The translations under genes and the position numbers were made by a program. From Candidatus Aquicultor sp. (GTDB lineage Bacteria > Actinomycetota > Aquicultoria > Aquicultorales > Aquicultoraceae): a DNA stretch of 64,000 bases. Shown piece after piece: positions 1 through 7,769 of this stretch; the stretch's first letter is position 1, and each line of letters opens with the position of its first letter. The stretch is taken from NCBI GenBank assembly GCA_036504445.1, contig DASXVE010000024.1, forward strand, positions 204,800 to 268,799. Reading direction: 5' to 3'. A model generated the notes under the pieces. It saw only the letters and a list, made by a program, of their open reading frames with translations, ran no database searches and was not told the origin of the DNA.

Positions 1-92
1 AGAATAATTAATAGATATCAATTAACCTTAAGCATATTTGACTTTCGGTTTGTATGCAAATCTAGGGGATGGTTATACATATGAAAATATAA

Positions 93-120
93 AAAGCAGA
101 AGTGAATTCGCTTCTGCTTT
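93..120. terminator. Hairpin terminator, probably bidirectional
   Basis: A perfect 10-bp inverted repeat (93-102 with 111-120) flanks an 8-base loop containing GAATTC. An A run precedes it and a T run ends it, so it can terminate in either direction. It lies just downstream of the minus-strand small ORF at 165-338 and would end the MFS transcript. Bases 1-92 show no other feature. Confidence 0.7.
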
Positions 121-164
121 AATGTACTATAAGTACGCTTATTTGCTATCCGCAGTAGAATCGG

Positions 165-338
165 TTATGCCACTGCACGTCCGTATGCCCAGCACGCCAT
201 GACGAAAAGAGCCAATCCTGCCAGAACCGATGCAACCGATCCTACGTTAATACCCTGGCGCATCACACCTGTGATGCCTCCCTGAATCGAGAGAATTCCT
301 CAGCCAACCCCGACTACTAATAACACCCAATACCACAT
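165..338 (-). pseudogene. Small membrane protein ORF with in-frame TGA
   Basis: Reading from ATG at 338 gives a 57-codon frame ending in TAA at 165-167. It is interrupted only at codon 13 by TGA (300-302). A strong ribosome binding site (GGAGAAGGAG) lies about 6 bases upstream. The N-terminus (MWYWVLLVVGVG) and the later segment around SVASVLAGLALFVMA look like two membrane helices. The ORF follows the MFS gene by 35 bases in the same direction, so it is probably the operon's last gene. TGA is used as a normal stop elsewhere in the window (cdd, the GNAT gene), so code reassignment is unlikely. A nonsense mutation, a sequence error (TGG to TGA) or readthrough are the options. I do not recognise the family. 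Confidence 0.5.
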
Positions 339-373
339 AGCTTTCTCCTTCTCCTGCAGATATATTTACAACC

Positions 374-1708
374 CTAGGTTCTTTCTCTATATAGCATATA
401 CGCTGTCCTAACTCTCTGTCGATTCCTTAGCACCAAAATCCCAAAGAGAAACACAATAATTGCCCCGACCCGCAGGGCGGTCTCAGTGCCCGCCCTCTCG
501 GCCAGCCACCCGATTTCAAAGTTCCCCAGCGGGGCAAGGCCTATAAACATTAGCACATAAATGCTCGCCACGCGTCCGCGAACTTCGTCGGATACCAAGT
601 TCTGAATAGTCGTGTTCACGGTTGAGAACTGAGCTATCAAGCCGAGCCCTGCAAAGAAGAGCAGCACTAAGGCAAGCGAGAAGTTGGACGTAAACGTAAA
701 CAAGGCGAGGCTTACTGCGAACAATGTGTTTCCCCCGATAATGGATGCCATCGTGGACACTCTCTCGGAAAAAGCAGATATAAGTACTACCGCCACCAGT
801 GCGCCTAATCCGGATGCCATATAGAGGTAGCCGAGACCGGATGCGCCTACGTGAAAGATATTCCTGGCGATAACCGGCATAATAGTTGTGTACGACCAGC
901 CGAAAATCGAGATTACGCCGGTAAAAATCAGGAGCGTACGTATTATCGGGTGAGTGAACGAGTATGCGATGCCTTCTCTAATGGCTTTAATCGGGTGCGG
1001 CACTTCTTTCGGCACATATGGCTCTACGTGTATTGCAAGCAACGCGATTATTACCGCTATATAGCTTAGGCCGTTAACAATAAAAGCTCCCCCGGTACCG
1101 ACGACCGATATAAGGAAACCGGCAATACCGGGCCCGATGACTCGCGCCGCGTTAAAAGTGCCGGAATTAAGAGCAATTGCGGACGGCAGCACATCCTTCC
1201 CTACCATCTCGGGAACAAATGCTTGCCGGGCAGGGGAATCGATGGCGTTTACCGACCCTAAAAGAAACGCCAGCAACCCGATTTCCCAAACGGCAATGAC
1301 GCCCAGCACCGTCAATATTCCAAGGGTGAAAGCCAAGATCATCGAACTCGCCTGGGTAAAAATGAGGATCTGTCTCTTTGGGAACCTATCAACAATTACG
1401 CCGCCAAAAAGAGAAAAGAGCAGCGCGGGCACGGTGGCAAGTGCGGCAATAACACCTATAAGAAAAGCTGAGTTGGTCAGCGTTAAAACGAGCCATCCTT
1501 GGGCAACAATCTGAAGCCATGTCCCGATGAGCGACACTAATTGCCCGGCAAAATAGAACCTGTAGTTTCTGTTATCAAGGGCGGGAAACAGCGCGACGAA
1601 CCTCTTAGGAAATTGAGATTCGCCCATGCTGACTTCAAGGCTCTCGTCAACAATATGTGTTTCCTCGTCGTTGAAGGTCTTTTTGCTTGATGTAGCCATT
1701 TTATTCAT
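374..1708 (-). CDS. MFS transporter, putative exporter (MFS_3/DHA3 type)
   Basis: The product has about 444 residues and roughly 12 hydrophobic segments. It starts the family fold near LDNRNYRFYFAGQLVSLIG, with the cytoplasmic loop motif DRFPKRQ between helices 2 and 3 and a later RGRVASIY segment. These are typical of EntS-like drug or siderophore exporters of the major facilitator superfamily. The substrate cannot be deduced. A TTG-started frame runs to 1771, but the ATG at 1708 (MNKMATSS) looks more natural. Neither start has a strong ribosome binding site, so the start is uncertain. The gene stands alone apart from the tiny membrane ORF downstream. Confidence 0.85.
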   Translation of the reverse strand: MNKMATSSKKTFNDEETHIVDESLEVSMGESQFPKRFVALFPALDNRNYRFYFAGQLVSLIGTWLQIVAQGWLVLTLTNSAFLIGVIAALATVPALLFSLFGGVIVDRFPKRQILIFTQASSMILAFTLGILTVLGVIAVWEIGLLAFLLGSVNAIDSPARQAFVPEMVGKDVLPSAIALNSGTFNAARVIGPGIAGFLISVVGTGGAFIVNGLSYIAVIIALLAIHVEPYVPKEVPHPIKAIREGIAYSFTHPIIRTLLIFTGVISIFGWSYTTIMPVIARNIFHVGASGLGYLYMASGLGALVAVVLISAFSERVSTMASIIGGNTLFAVSLALFTFTSNFSLALVLLFFAGLGLIAQFSTVNTTIQNLVSDEVRGRVASIYVLMFIGLAPLGNFEIGWLAERAGTETALRVGAIIVFLFGILVLRNRQRVRTAYMLYRERT

Positions 1709-1905
1709 TTCTTTTTTATCATGTTGATAACTGCAATCTAAGAAAAACGCCAGTAGCGACAACTCCCGCAAATCAGCCGGTATTTTATCACCTTTCTTCT
1801 TGCCCGGGTTGTCGTAAACACAATATGCGTTTTTCTCGTTTATCTATTAATATTTCAAGCACGCGGTTGACCGGATTTGCGACAGGTGGTAATCGGCGGT
1901 TGAAA

Positions 1906-1937
1906 CTGGAAAATGACTTATTAAAGTCGTTTTCCAG
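1906..1937. repeat. 14-bp perfect stem-loop
   Basis: Bases 1906-1919 pair with 1924-1937 around a four-base loop (ATTA), with one G-T pair. There is no clear T run on either side, so a terminator is less likely than a structured RNA element or a protein-binding palindrome. Confidence 0.5.
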
Positions 1938-2101
1938 GTGCACTCTTATATTATATCAGACTCTAGCGGAGCCGATAAGGGCTTATTACTGCAGCCGCCT
2001 GTTTCCCGGGCTTATAAAAGCGAAAAAGCGTTTTGGGTATAATGCTGCTATAGATAATACTATGATAAACAGCATTGCACACATCACCACCATAGTGGAA
2101 G

Positions 2102-2127
2102 AGAAACCGCCCTATAGAGCGGTTTCT
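2102..2127 (-). terminator. Terminator of the ferredoxin gene
   Basis: AGAAACCGC (2102-2110) pairs with GCGGTTTCT (2119-2127). On the minus strand the stem is followed by a pyrimidine/T-rich tail. It lies about 33 bases after the ferredoxin stop codon. Confidence 0.6.
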
Positions 2128-2159
2128 TAAAATATTCAAGATATATGCTCTGGCCGGCG

Positions 2160-2357
2160 CTACTCTTCTTCTATTGAGATCGCAACCGCCGGGCATTCTT
2201 CAATCGCTTCATTAATCTTATCATTGAGGCTCGGATCAGGATCCTCATTTATAACGTAAGCAAGCCCGTCATCGCGTAACTCAAACACCTCCGGGCATAT
2301 CTCAGCGCAAACGCCGTCACCTATGCATTCATCATGATTAACGATAGGTTTTGCCAT
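2160..2357 (-). CDS. Small ferredoxin with aspartate in place of the second cluster cysteine
   Basis: A 65-residue electron carrier. The cluster motif is C11-x2-D14-x2-C17-x3-C21-P with a distal C55-P. Asp thus replaces the second Cys of the classical motif. This is the arrangement of Pyrococcus furiosus ferredoxin, which it resembles closely (CIGD-x2-CA, CPEVFEL, IEEE end). Such clusters can interconvert between [4Fe-4S] and [3Fe-4S]. The start was set at ATG 2357 because AAAGGAGA lies about 8 bases upstream. An earlier in-frame start at 2375 lacks this site. The gene is monocistronic with its own terminator. The redox partner is unknown. Confidence 0.92.
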   Translation of the reverse strand: MAKPIVNHDECIGDGVCAEICPEVFELRDDGLAYVINEDPDPSLNDKINEAIEECPAVAISIEEE

Positions 2358-2581
2358 ACAACAATCTCCTTTCATGATTTAAGGTTCTACACATCCCATT
2401 TCATATAAACCATAATTTCGCCTCATCATTATACCCAATAACAATAGTTCGAAATTCCAAACACGCTTTGCCGTGGGTTTTCCAAGCACCGTCCCAATGA
2501 GACAATATCCGTACTCTTATGCAACTTGTCTTCTTGCATTAACCCCTGCTGAAAAGTTTGAAATATTTTTATGAAAAAGTG

Positions 2582-2610
2582 TTTACATCGATGCCTTTAG
2601 GTAGTATGTT
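2582..2610 (+). promoter_or_regulatory. Promoter of the MarR-DUF6544 operon
   Basis: A -35 box TTTACA (2582-2587) and a -10 box TATGTT (2605-2610) are separated by 17 bases. The -10 box lies inside the first operator palindrome, so bound repressor would block polymerase. Confidence 0.6.
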
Positions 2611-2636
2611 ACCTATTATAGGTAATGCATTACCCA
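2598..2636 (+). promoter_or_regulatory. Tandem operator palindromes, probable MarR binding sites
   Basis: Two copies of TAGGTA-N6-TACCYA lie at 2598-2615 and 2619-2636. The second contains the perfect palindrome GGTAATGCATTACC. Their centres are 21 bp apart, two helical turns, which suits two dimers bound on the same DNA face. The first overlaps the -10 box and the second covers the predicted transcription start. Autoregulation by the adjacent MarR protein is inferred from position. Confidence 0.65.
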
Positions 2637-2650
2637 ATAGGAGGGTCACT

Positions 2651-3151
2651 GTGTCAACTCAAACTGAAAGTATCTGGCAGCAAGAGATGAGTGAAATCTT
2701 TGGTGAAATCTTTCAATTAGAGCGAAAGCTCGAGTCCTTACTGGATAAGGTGCTTGCGCCATACAATCTTACTACCAAACAATGGCTCGTGCTTGCCGTT
2801 ATCGAAAACTTATTCCAAAGAAAACCATCAATTAAAGAAGTGGCCCGGCAACTTAACACTTCCCATCAGAACATTAAGGCAATCGCGTTGAATCTCGAGC
2901 AACGCGGTTTCGTGACCCTTGAAAGCGACCCAAGCGATAAACGAGTGACCCGCCTTGCAACCACCCTGCAAAGCAAAGAATTCTGGCAGAAAAGAGAAAT
3001 TGGGGACAAAGCGTATATCGCCGCTCTCTTTCAATATCTAACAAGCCAGGAAACACTGCTTTTGCAACAACTACTCAGAAAGCTATCAGACGGTATTGAT
3101 GAGCTTTCGCAACAAATCAGCAATGAGACGAAGGAGGACTACGATGGGTAA
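2651..3151 (+). CDS. MarR-family transcriptional regulator
   Basis: A product of 166 residues, the usual length for the family. The winged helix-turn-helix is visible as PSIKEVARQLNTSHQNIKAI followed by LEQRGFVTLESDPSDKRVTR, the typical wing with the conserved D-x-R. Predicted helices at both ends would form the dimer. The start is the GTG at 2651, which has AGGAGG (2639-2644) six bases upstream. The frame is open further upstream, but that part would cover the operators. The gene overlaps the next gene by 8 bases, so they are probably translationally coupled. The ligand is unknown. Confidence 0.88.
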   Translation: MSTQTESIWQQEMSEIFGEIFQLERKLESLLDKVLAPYNLTTKQWLVLAVIENLFQRKPSIKEVARQLNTSHQNIKAIALNLEQRGFVTLESDPSDKRVTRLATTLQSKEFWQKREIGDKAYIAALFQYLTSQETLLLQQLLRKLSDGIDELSQQISNETKEDYDG

Positions 3152-4019
3152 TTTTGCACTGTTTATAAAGCTCGCGCTCATAGGAGTGGGCGTACTGCTA
3201 GTATTAGCAGCAGTTGTAGTCGGTATTGGCAATATCAGCTTTAAACGTGCCTTTAACGGCAAAGTCGGACGGCTATTTAAGGACCAACCAAAAGCTGAGC
3301 GCGCAGTAATCACAGAAGAAGACATCAAAGACCTGCCTGAGCCGGTGCAACGATTCCTGCGCTACACCAAAGTCATCGGCAAAAAGAGAGTAGCAACCGT
3401 AAGACTTAAGCAAAAAGGGTTTATGAGACCAAAACCGGATGGGAACTGGATTCCTCTTGAGGCAGAACAATTCTTTGCTGTGGATAACCCCGGCTTTGTA
3501 TGGAAAGGGAGCCTCACTATGGCGCCGCTTCTCACAATGTCGGCTCAAGATATGTACCTGAACGGCACAGGCAATATGCATGTGAAGGTAATGTCGACCA
3601 TCACCGCGGTTAATGCCAAAGGCAAAGACATGGATAAGGCCTCGCTGCTTCGTTACTTAAGCGAGATGTCGTGGTTCCCAACCTCGTTCGTCAGCGACAA
3701 GGTCAAGTGGGAGCCGATCGATGCACAAAGCGCGAGAGCTAGTATAACCGATCACGGCATCACGGTTTCCGGGGTTTTCACTTTTAACGATAAGGGAGAG
3801 CTTATATACTTTGCCGCTGAACGAGCCCGCGATGTTGGCGGCGGCAAGCTTGTTAAGACGAAATGGATTGCGGACTCACCGGTCCGCGAGTATAGAACAA
3901 TAAATGGGATGCACATCCAAGTCAAAGGACAGGCGAGCTGGCATCTCGATTCCGGGGAGTATACGTATATTAAATTGGATCTAACGGACATCGAGTATGA
4001 CAACCCAACCCTCTATTAA
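3144..4019 (+). CDS. DUF6544-like membrane-anchored protein
   Basis: A product of 291 residues with one N-terminal membrane helix (about residues 6-28). The rest is soluble and matches what I recall of DUF6544: LPEPVQRFLRYTKVIG near residue 70, then W-, P- and F-rich strands, KTKWIADSP and a C-terminal IEYD. No catalytic motif is evident. ATG 3144 was chosen because AAGGAGG lies 6-7 bases upstream. The gene lies in an operon under the MarR regulator and overlaps its end, so it is probably the regulated effector. The biochemical function is unknown. Confidence 0.75.
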   Translation: MGNFALFIKLALIGVGVLLVLAAVVVGIGNISFKRAFNGKVGRLFKDQPKAERAVITEEDIKDLPEPVQRFLRYTKVIGKKRVATVRLKQKGFMRPKPDGNWIPLEAEQFFAVDNPGFVWKGSLTMAPLLTMSAQDMYLNGTGNMHVKVMSTITAVNAKGKDMDKASLLRYLSEMSWFPTSFVSDKVKWEPIDAQSARASITDHGITVSGVFTFNDKGELIYFAAERARDVGGGKLVKTKWIADSPVREYRTINGMHIQVKGQASWHLDSGEYTYIKLDLTDIEYDNPTLY

Positions 4020-4069
4020 TTGAAGGTTATCTTGATTTAAGGCACCTGGGCACTGGGCACGTATGATAG

Positions 4070-4156
4070 AAGTTTATTGCCAAGCTGGATTCGGCGGATG
4101 GCATCAGGAAAGACAACATCGCTCCGATCATCGCTTGGGCAAAAGGTCAGGATTAA
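4070..4156 (+). pseudogene. C-terminal scrap of an unknown gene
   Basis: After a TAG at 4067-4069 the frame encodes a short piece ending GIRKDNIAPIIAWAKGQD and a TAA. It looks like the end of a helical protein but has no start codon or ribosome binding site. It is probably the remnant of a deleted gene. The parent family is not recognised. Confidence 0.3.
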
Positions 4157-4160
4157 GTAA

Positions 4161-4223
4161 CTAGAATAGCACCTCCACCGTACCTTTTCCGCCATCGACC
4201 CGTACTAAATCACCGGGCTGGAA
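4161..4223 (-). pseudogene. C-terminal scrap resembling the swivelling domain of PEP-utilizing enzymes
   Basis: The minus strand encodes FQPGDLVRVDGGKGTVEVLF followed by TAG. This matches the end of the phosphohistidine swivelling domain of PEP synthase-like enzymes (GD-x-V-x-VDG-x-x-G-x-V). Nothing upstream continues the domain: the frame runs straight into the tRNA terminator. It is therefore a gene fragment. Confidence 0.4.
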
Positions 4224-4225
4224 AC

Positions 4226-4254
4226 AAAAAGTGGCTTTTGATAAGCCACTTTTT
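4226..4254 (-). terminator. Terminator of tRNA-Asn
   Basis: A perfect 12-bp stem (4226-4237 with 4243-4254) with a 5-base loop. On the minus strand it ends in a run of five T followed by GTTT, a canonical intrinsic terminator 8 bases past the tRNA 3' end. Confidence 0.85.
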
Positions 4255-4262
4255 CCAATTTG

Positions 4263-4334
4263 CTCCCCGGGCAAGATTCGAACTTGCAACCCTTCGGTTA
4301 ACAGCCGAATGCTCTACCGTTGAGCTACCGAGGA
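4263..4334 (-). tRNA. tRNA-Asn (anticodon GTT)
   Basis: A full cloverleaf of 72 bases. The acceptor stem TCCTCGG pairs with CCGGGGA, with discriminator G. The anticodon loop reads CTGTTAA with GTT at 4302-4300. The T loop is GTTCGAATC. The 3' CCA is not encoded (GCA then A follows), so it must be added enzymatically. The gene has its own consensus promoter and terminator. Confidence 0.95.
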
Positions 4335-4383
4335 ACGGGTTGTGACGCAATATTCACTTTTGTGCGCGATGCACACTTTTAGC

Positions 4384-4412
4384 ATTATAAAAGATATTTC
4401 CATAAGTTTCAA
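4384..4412 (-). promoter_or_regulatory. Strong sigma-70-type promoter for tRNA-Asn
   Basis: TTGAAA (4412-4407) and TATAAT (4389-4384) are separated by exactly 17 bases on the minus strand. The predicted start lies about 40 bases before the tRNA 5' end. Confidence 0.85.
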
Positions 4413-4567
4413 GCGTGTATGGCAATGACGGACACCGTTTCTGACCATATTGCCTTTAAATGCATAAAGCCATCCCGGGCGTAAGCGCGCGACCAACGAG
4501 CAGTTCATCACACCGTCATATTTAGTACATTCCATAGCAATCTCGATACACCGACAACAAGATACTC

Positions 4568-4596
4568 TTAAACTCACCCCATGCTTGATGTATAAT
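4568..4596 (+). promoter_or_regulatory. Probable promoter of the polyferredoxin gene
   Basis: A perfect TATAAT at 4591-4596 is preceded at 17 bases by TTAAAC, a weak -35 box. This leaves a leader of about 90 bases before the start codon at 4695. No riboswitch-like structure is evident in the leader. Confidence 0.5.
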
Positions 4597-4694
4597 GTTT
4601 CCAAGGCGCTTATTACCAAACTATCAGCCGGAACCAAAGGTTGGCGCACATAAGTCGCAGGAATTCGTGCACGTAGGAGGTTGTTACTACTTAT

Positions 4695-6368
4695 ATGCGC
4701 TTTAAGGTGTCTAATTACCGAAGAGTAATTCAGGCGTTTTTCTTTTTGTTGTTCATCGTATTACTTGGAATTACCGCAAAACAAACAAACCTGCTGTTTC
4801 CGACACAGCTTTTTCTTGCTTCTGATCCATTAGTTGCTATCGCAGCAGCATTAGCCGGCTTGCCGGTCGTTGGAATCGCGCTCTACTCACTTATTACTGT
4901 CGCAATTACCCTGCTCTTTGGGCGAGTTTTTTGCGGTTATGTGTGCCCGATGGGAACGCTGCTCGATCTTTTTTCACCGCTTGCAAAAGTCGTCGGCTTT
5001 AAGCAAAAGCGATTTAGAATACTTAAAGTCGTACCGCTTATCACCCTGTTCTTAGTGCTGGCATTCAGTCTGTTTAAGAGCAGTATTTTGATGGTCTTCG
5101 ATCCGATCGTGCTCTTAACGAGAACCTTTACGGTCGCAGTATTTCCGGGTGTGAGCGTTGTTATCTCCAAGACTATGTCGCCACTCTTTAACACATCGCT
5201 CTCGAAGTTCGCCGATTCGGTAACGACCAGTTTAAACGGCATGGTTGTCTACAGCGACCCGCGGACATTCATTGCAACTTCATGGATTGTTCTACTCTTT
5301 ATCCTGGTTGTAGGGTTAAACATACTCGGCAAACGATTTTGGTGCCGTTACTTATGCCCGCTAGGCGGTCTTCTCGGCTTGCTGGGAAAAATTCCGTTGT
5401 TTCGCAGAAGGGTGGAGGCAACGGCCTGCACTAGCTGCCTGAGCTGCACAAAAGTCTGCGATATGGATGCCGTAACCAAGAAGGGCCTCGCTACCGATGC
5501 CGGCAATTGCATGCTGTGTATGAAGTGCCGGAAGAAATGCCCACAACATGCAATCTCTTGGGGATTGAAGCCGGAGCTTTCAACCGAGATTCCATCACGG
5601 CGTACTGCCCTACTGGCAATCGGTGGAAGTGTTGCGGCGGCATACCTTGCCTCGCTCGGCGTGAAAGCAAGGGTGCTTCCGCAAAATGCCTTGCTTGTTA
5701 GGCCTCCCGGTGTACGCGCCGAAGACGAGTTTCTTAATAAATGCGTGCGTTGCGGGGAATGCCTTAAAGCGTGCCCGACAAATGTTTTGCAGCCTGCGTT
5801 GGTCCAATACGGGCTCGAATCGCTCTGGACGCCACATTTAGACTTCACTGTAGCAGGGTGCGATTACTCGTGTAATGCATGCAGCCGTGTCTGTCCGACC
5901 GGCGCTATCGAGAGCATAACACTAAAAGAAAAGCAGAAACTTGTCATAGGTAAGGCGGTTATTGACCGGAAACGTTGCTACCCGTGGATTGCCGGCCATG
6001 GATGCCAGATTTGCTACAATATGTGCCCGCTTCCAGAGAAGGCAATCTACATGAAAGATACTAACAAATACGATGCGAGCGGAATGATGATCGTGCTGCC
6101 GTACGTAATAGAAGACAGGTGCATCGGCTGTGGAATTTGTGAGAACGAGTGCCCGGTTAAATGCACGCAAAAAGGCATAACGGTCTTCCGTCCGGGTCGA
6201 CCTAAAGATAAAAACAGCATGAAGAGCAGCGACCTGAAAGGCCTGGCTGGAAGTACGGATGCTACCGGTACAGCAAGCCCTGTGACTACATCAACGGCAA
6301 CAGGAAAGTCACAATCTGCCGGTAATGCGCAAAAGAAAACGCCACAAAAGAAATCACCTAAAAAATAA
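4695..6368 (+). CDS. NapH-NapG-like membrane polyferredoxin fusion
   Basis: A 557-residue fusion. Residues 1-290 resemble NapH/CcoG: several membrane helices, CxxxCP motifs at C80/C84 and C217/C221, then two [4Fe-4S] sets (C245-C255, C272-C282). Residues 301-325 (SRRTALLAIGG then a hydrophobic stretch) look like an internal twin-arginine signal. Residues 340-490 carry four more clusters (C350-C360, C389-C400, C428-C444, C476-C486), the NapG pattern. A Lys/Ser/Thr-rich tail follows. It would pass electrons across the membrane, with the NapG half outside. No terminal reductase lies next to it, so the pathway is unknown. AGGAGG lies an unusually long 14 bases before the ATG. Confidence 0.85.
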   Translation: MRFKVSNYRRVIQAFFFLLFIVLLGITAKQTNLLFPTQLFLASDPLVAIAAALAGLPVVGIALYSLITVAITLLFGRVFCGYVCPMGTLLDLFSPLAKVVGFKQKRFRILKVVPLITLFLVLAFSLFKSSILMVFDPIVLLTRTFTVAVFPGVSVVISKTMSPLFNTSLSKFADSVTTSLNGMVVYSDPRTFIATSWIVLLFILVVGLNILGKRFWCRYLCPLGGLLGLLGKIPLFRRRVEATACTSCLSCTKVCDMDAVTKKGLATDAGNCMLCMKCRKKCPQHAISWGLKPELSTEIPSRRTALLAIGGSVAAAYLASLGVKARVLPQNALLVRPPGVRAEDEFLNKCVRCGECLKACPTNVLQPALVQYGLESLWTPHLDFTVAGCDYSCNACSRVCPTGAIESITLKEKQKLVIGKAVIDRKRCYPWIAGHGCQICYNMCPLPEKAIYMKDTNKYDASGMMIVLPYVIEDRCIGCGICENECPVKCTQKGITVFRPGRPKDKNSMKSSDLKGLAGSTDATGTASPVTTSTATGKSQSAGNAQKKTPQKKSPKK

Positions 6369-6422
6369 AGCGGTGAGGCTACGCACAACCTACAAACCGC
6401 AAGAACCAAAACCTACATAGTA

Positions 6423-6447
6423 AAAGGGAGGCTATTGACCTCCCTTT
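6423..6447. terminator. Bidirectional terminator between polyferredoxin gene and rpoD
   Basis: AAAGGGAGG (6423-6431) pairs with CCTCCCTTT (6439-6447) around a 7-base loop, with T-rich sequence after and A-rich before. It serves the convergent genes ending at 6368 (plus) and 6502 (minus). Confidence 0.75.
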
Positions 6448-6501
6448 CTTATATCCAATATTTATGAATTACCTGATTACTATATTTACTTTATTTGCGC
6501 T

Positions 6502-7734
6502 CTATTCTAAATAATCCCTGAGCTTAGCGCTTCTGTTTGGATGGCGCAGCTTGCTAAGCGTCTTGGACTCAATCTGCCTGATACGCTCACGGGTGACACC
6601 GAAAACACGACCGACCTCTTCGAGGGTGCGCGGATGCCCATCGATCAAGCCGAAACGAAGCTCGATGACTTTCCGCTCGCGCTCGCTTAACGTATCGAGC
6701 ACTTCCTGCAGTTGTTCCTGTAATAGTGAGAACGATGCCGCATCAGCCGGAACTTCTGCTTCCTGATCCTCGATAAAATCACCGAGCTGGCTGTCCTCTT
6801 CCTCGCCAATCGGCGTTTCAAGGGATACCGGTTCTTGGGATATTTTGAGAATCTCGCGTACTTTCTCCGGTGTTAAGCCCATCTCATCACCGATTTCTTC
6901 CGGCATAGGCTCGCGCCCCAGCTCCTGCAAGAGCTGGCGCTGGATTCGAATTAGTTTGTTTATCGTCTCAACCATATGGACGGGAATTCGAATGGTACGC
7001 GCCTGGTCGGCAATCGCTCTCGTGATCGCCTGGCGAATCCACCACGTCGCATAGGTACTGAATTTAAAACCCTTGCGATAGTCGAATTTCTCAACGGCAC
7101 GAATAAGGCCGAGGTTTCCTTCCTGGATTAGATCAAGGAACAACATACCGCGACCGACGTAGCGTTTAGCGATACTTACAACGAGGCGCAAGTTCGCTTC
7201 GACCAGCTTTTTCTTGGCATTCAGACCATCGCGCTCAAGCCGCCTGAGCTTGCGGATTTCATCGCGTGCCAAGTTCGCTTCTTCATTCTCCAGTCTATCG
7301 GCAGCTTTTTCGCCTTCCTCTATACGTAAAGCCAAATCGACTTCCTCTGCTGCGGTTAGCAGCGGTACTTTGCCGATCTCTTTAAGGTACATACGTACCG
7401 GATCATTTGTCGGCGATTTAATGGAGAGGTCGATCTCACGAACGGGCTTCTCCTCAGTCGGTTCTTCCTCTTCAGCTTCAGGTTCAATGATCGGTGCTTC
7501 TCCATCCAAATCAACTTCGAGCTCATCTTCGACTGCGCCCTCATCCGCCATATCAACTATCTCAACACCGGTATTGAAGAGGTAAGTATATATGTTGTCT
7601 ATTTGCTCGCTTGTAAGATCAAGCGTTTCAAGGGCGTTATTAATCTGATCGGCTGTGAGAATACCCTTCTCTTGACCTGTGGCCACCAATTGTTTTACTT
7701 CAGGAATTTCAAGCTCATTAATGCGAGCATTCAC
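6502..7734 (-). CDS. rpoD: Primary RNA polymerase sigma factor RpoD (SigA)
   Basis: A product of 410 residues directing RNA polymerase to housekeeping promoters. An acidic stretch (about residues 60-100) replaces most of region 1.1. Region 1.2 begins at [12 protein letters not shown]. Region 2 holds [20 protein letters not shown] and [11 protein letters not shown]. Region 3 follows. Region 4 has the helix-turn-helix [20 protein letters not shown] chose the GTG at 7734 because GGGGGA lies about 9 bases upstream. A TTG frame opens at 7755. It follows dnaG by 35 bases, giving the classical dnaG-rpoD macromolecular synthesis operon with dgt ahead. Confidence 0.97.
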   Translation of the reverse strand: MNARINELEIPEVKQLVATGQEKGILTADQINNALETLDLTSEQIDNIYTYLFNTGVEIVDMADEGAVEDELEVDLDGEAPIIEPEAEEEEPTEEKPVREIDLSIKSPTNDPVRMYLKEIGKVPLLTAAEEVDLALRIEEGEKAADRLENEEANLARDEIRKLRRLERDGLNAKKKLVEANLRLVVSIAKRYVGRGMLFLDLIQEGNLGLIRAVEKFDYRKGFKFSTYATWWIRQAITRAIADQARTIRIPVHMVETINKLIRIQRQLLQELGREPMPEEIGDEMGLTPEKVREILKISQEPVSLETPIGEEEDSQLGDFIEDQEAEVPADAASFSLLQEQLQEVLDTLSERERKVIELRFGLIDGHPRTLEEVGRVFGVTRERIRQIESKTLSKLRHPNRSAKLRDYLE

Positions 7735-7769
7735 TCTAGACGTTCCCCCAATCAATTTACGACAGGCCG

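Larger units (their letters stand above)
1709..2159. other. Intergenic region with a perfect hairpin
   Basis: About 450 bases lie between the MFS exporter and the ferredoxin. I see no convincing coding frame. The region holds a 14-bp hairpin (1906-1937) and the ferredoxin terminator (2102-2127). The sequence between them is AT-rich. Confidence 0.5.

Noticed and set aside
165..338. Selenocysteine or recoded UGA in the small membrane ORF
   Set aside because: TGA serves as a normal stop for cdd and the GNAT gene, the context is hydrophobic rather than redox-like, and no selenocysteine insertion hairpin is evident after the codon.
4263..4334. tRNA-Asn as an active attachment site
   Set aside because: No integrase gene or duplicated tRNA end is present in the window, so only past integration can be suspected.
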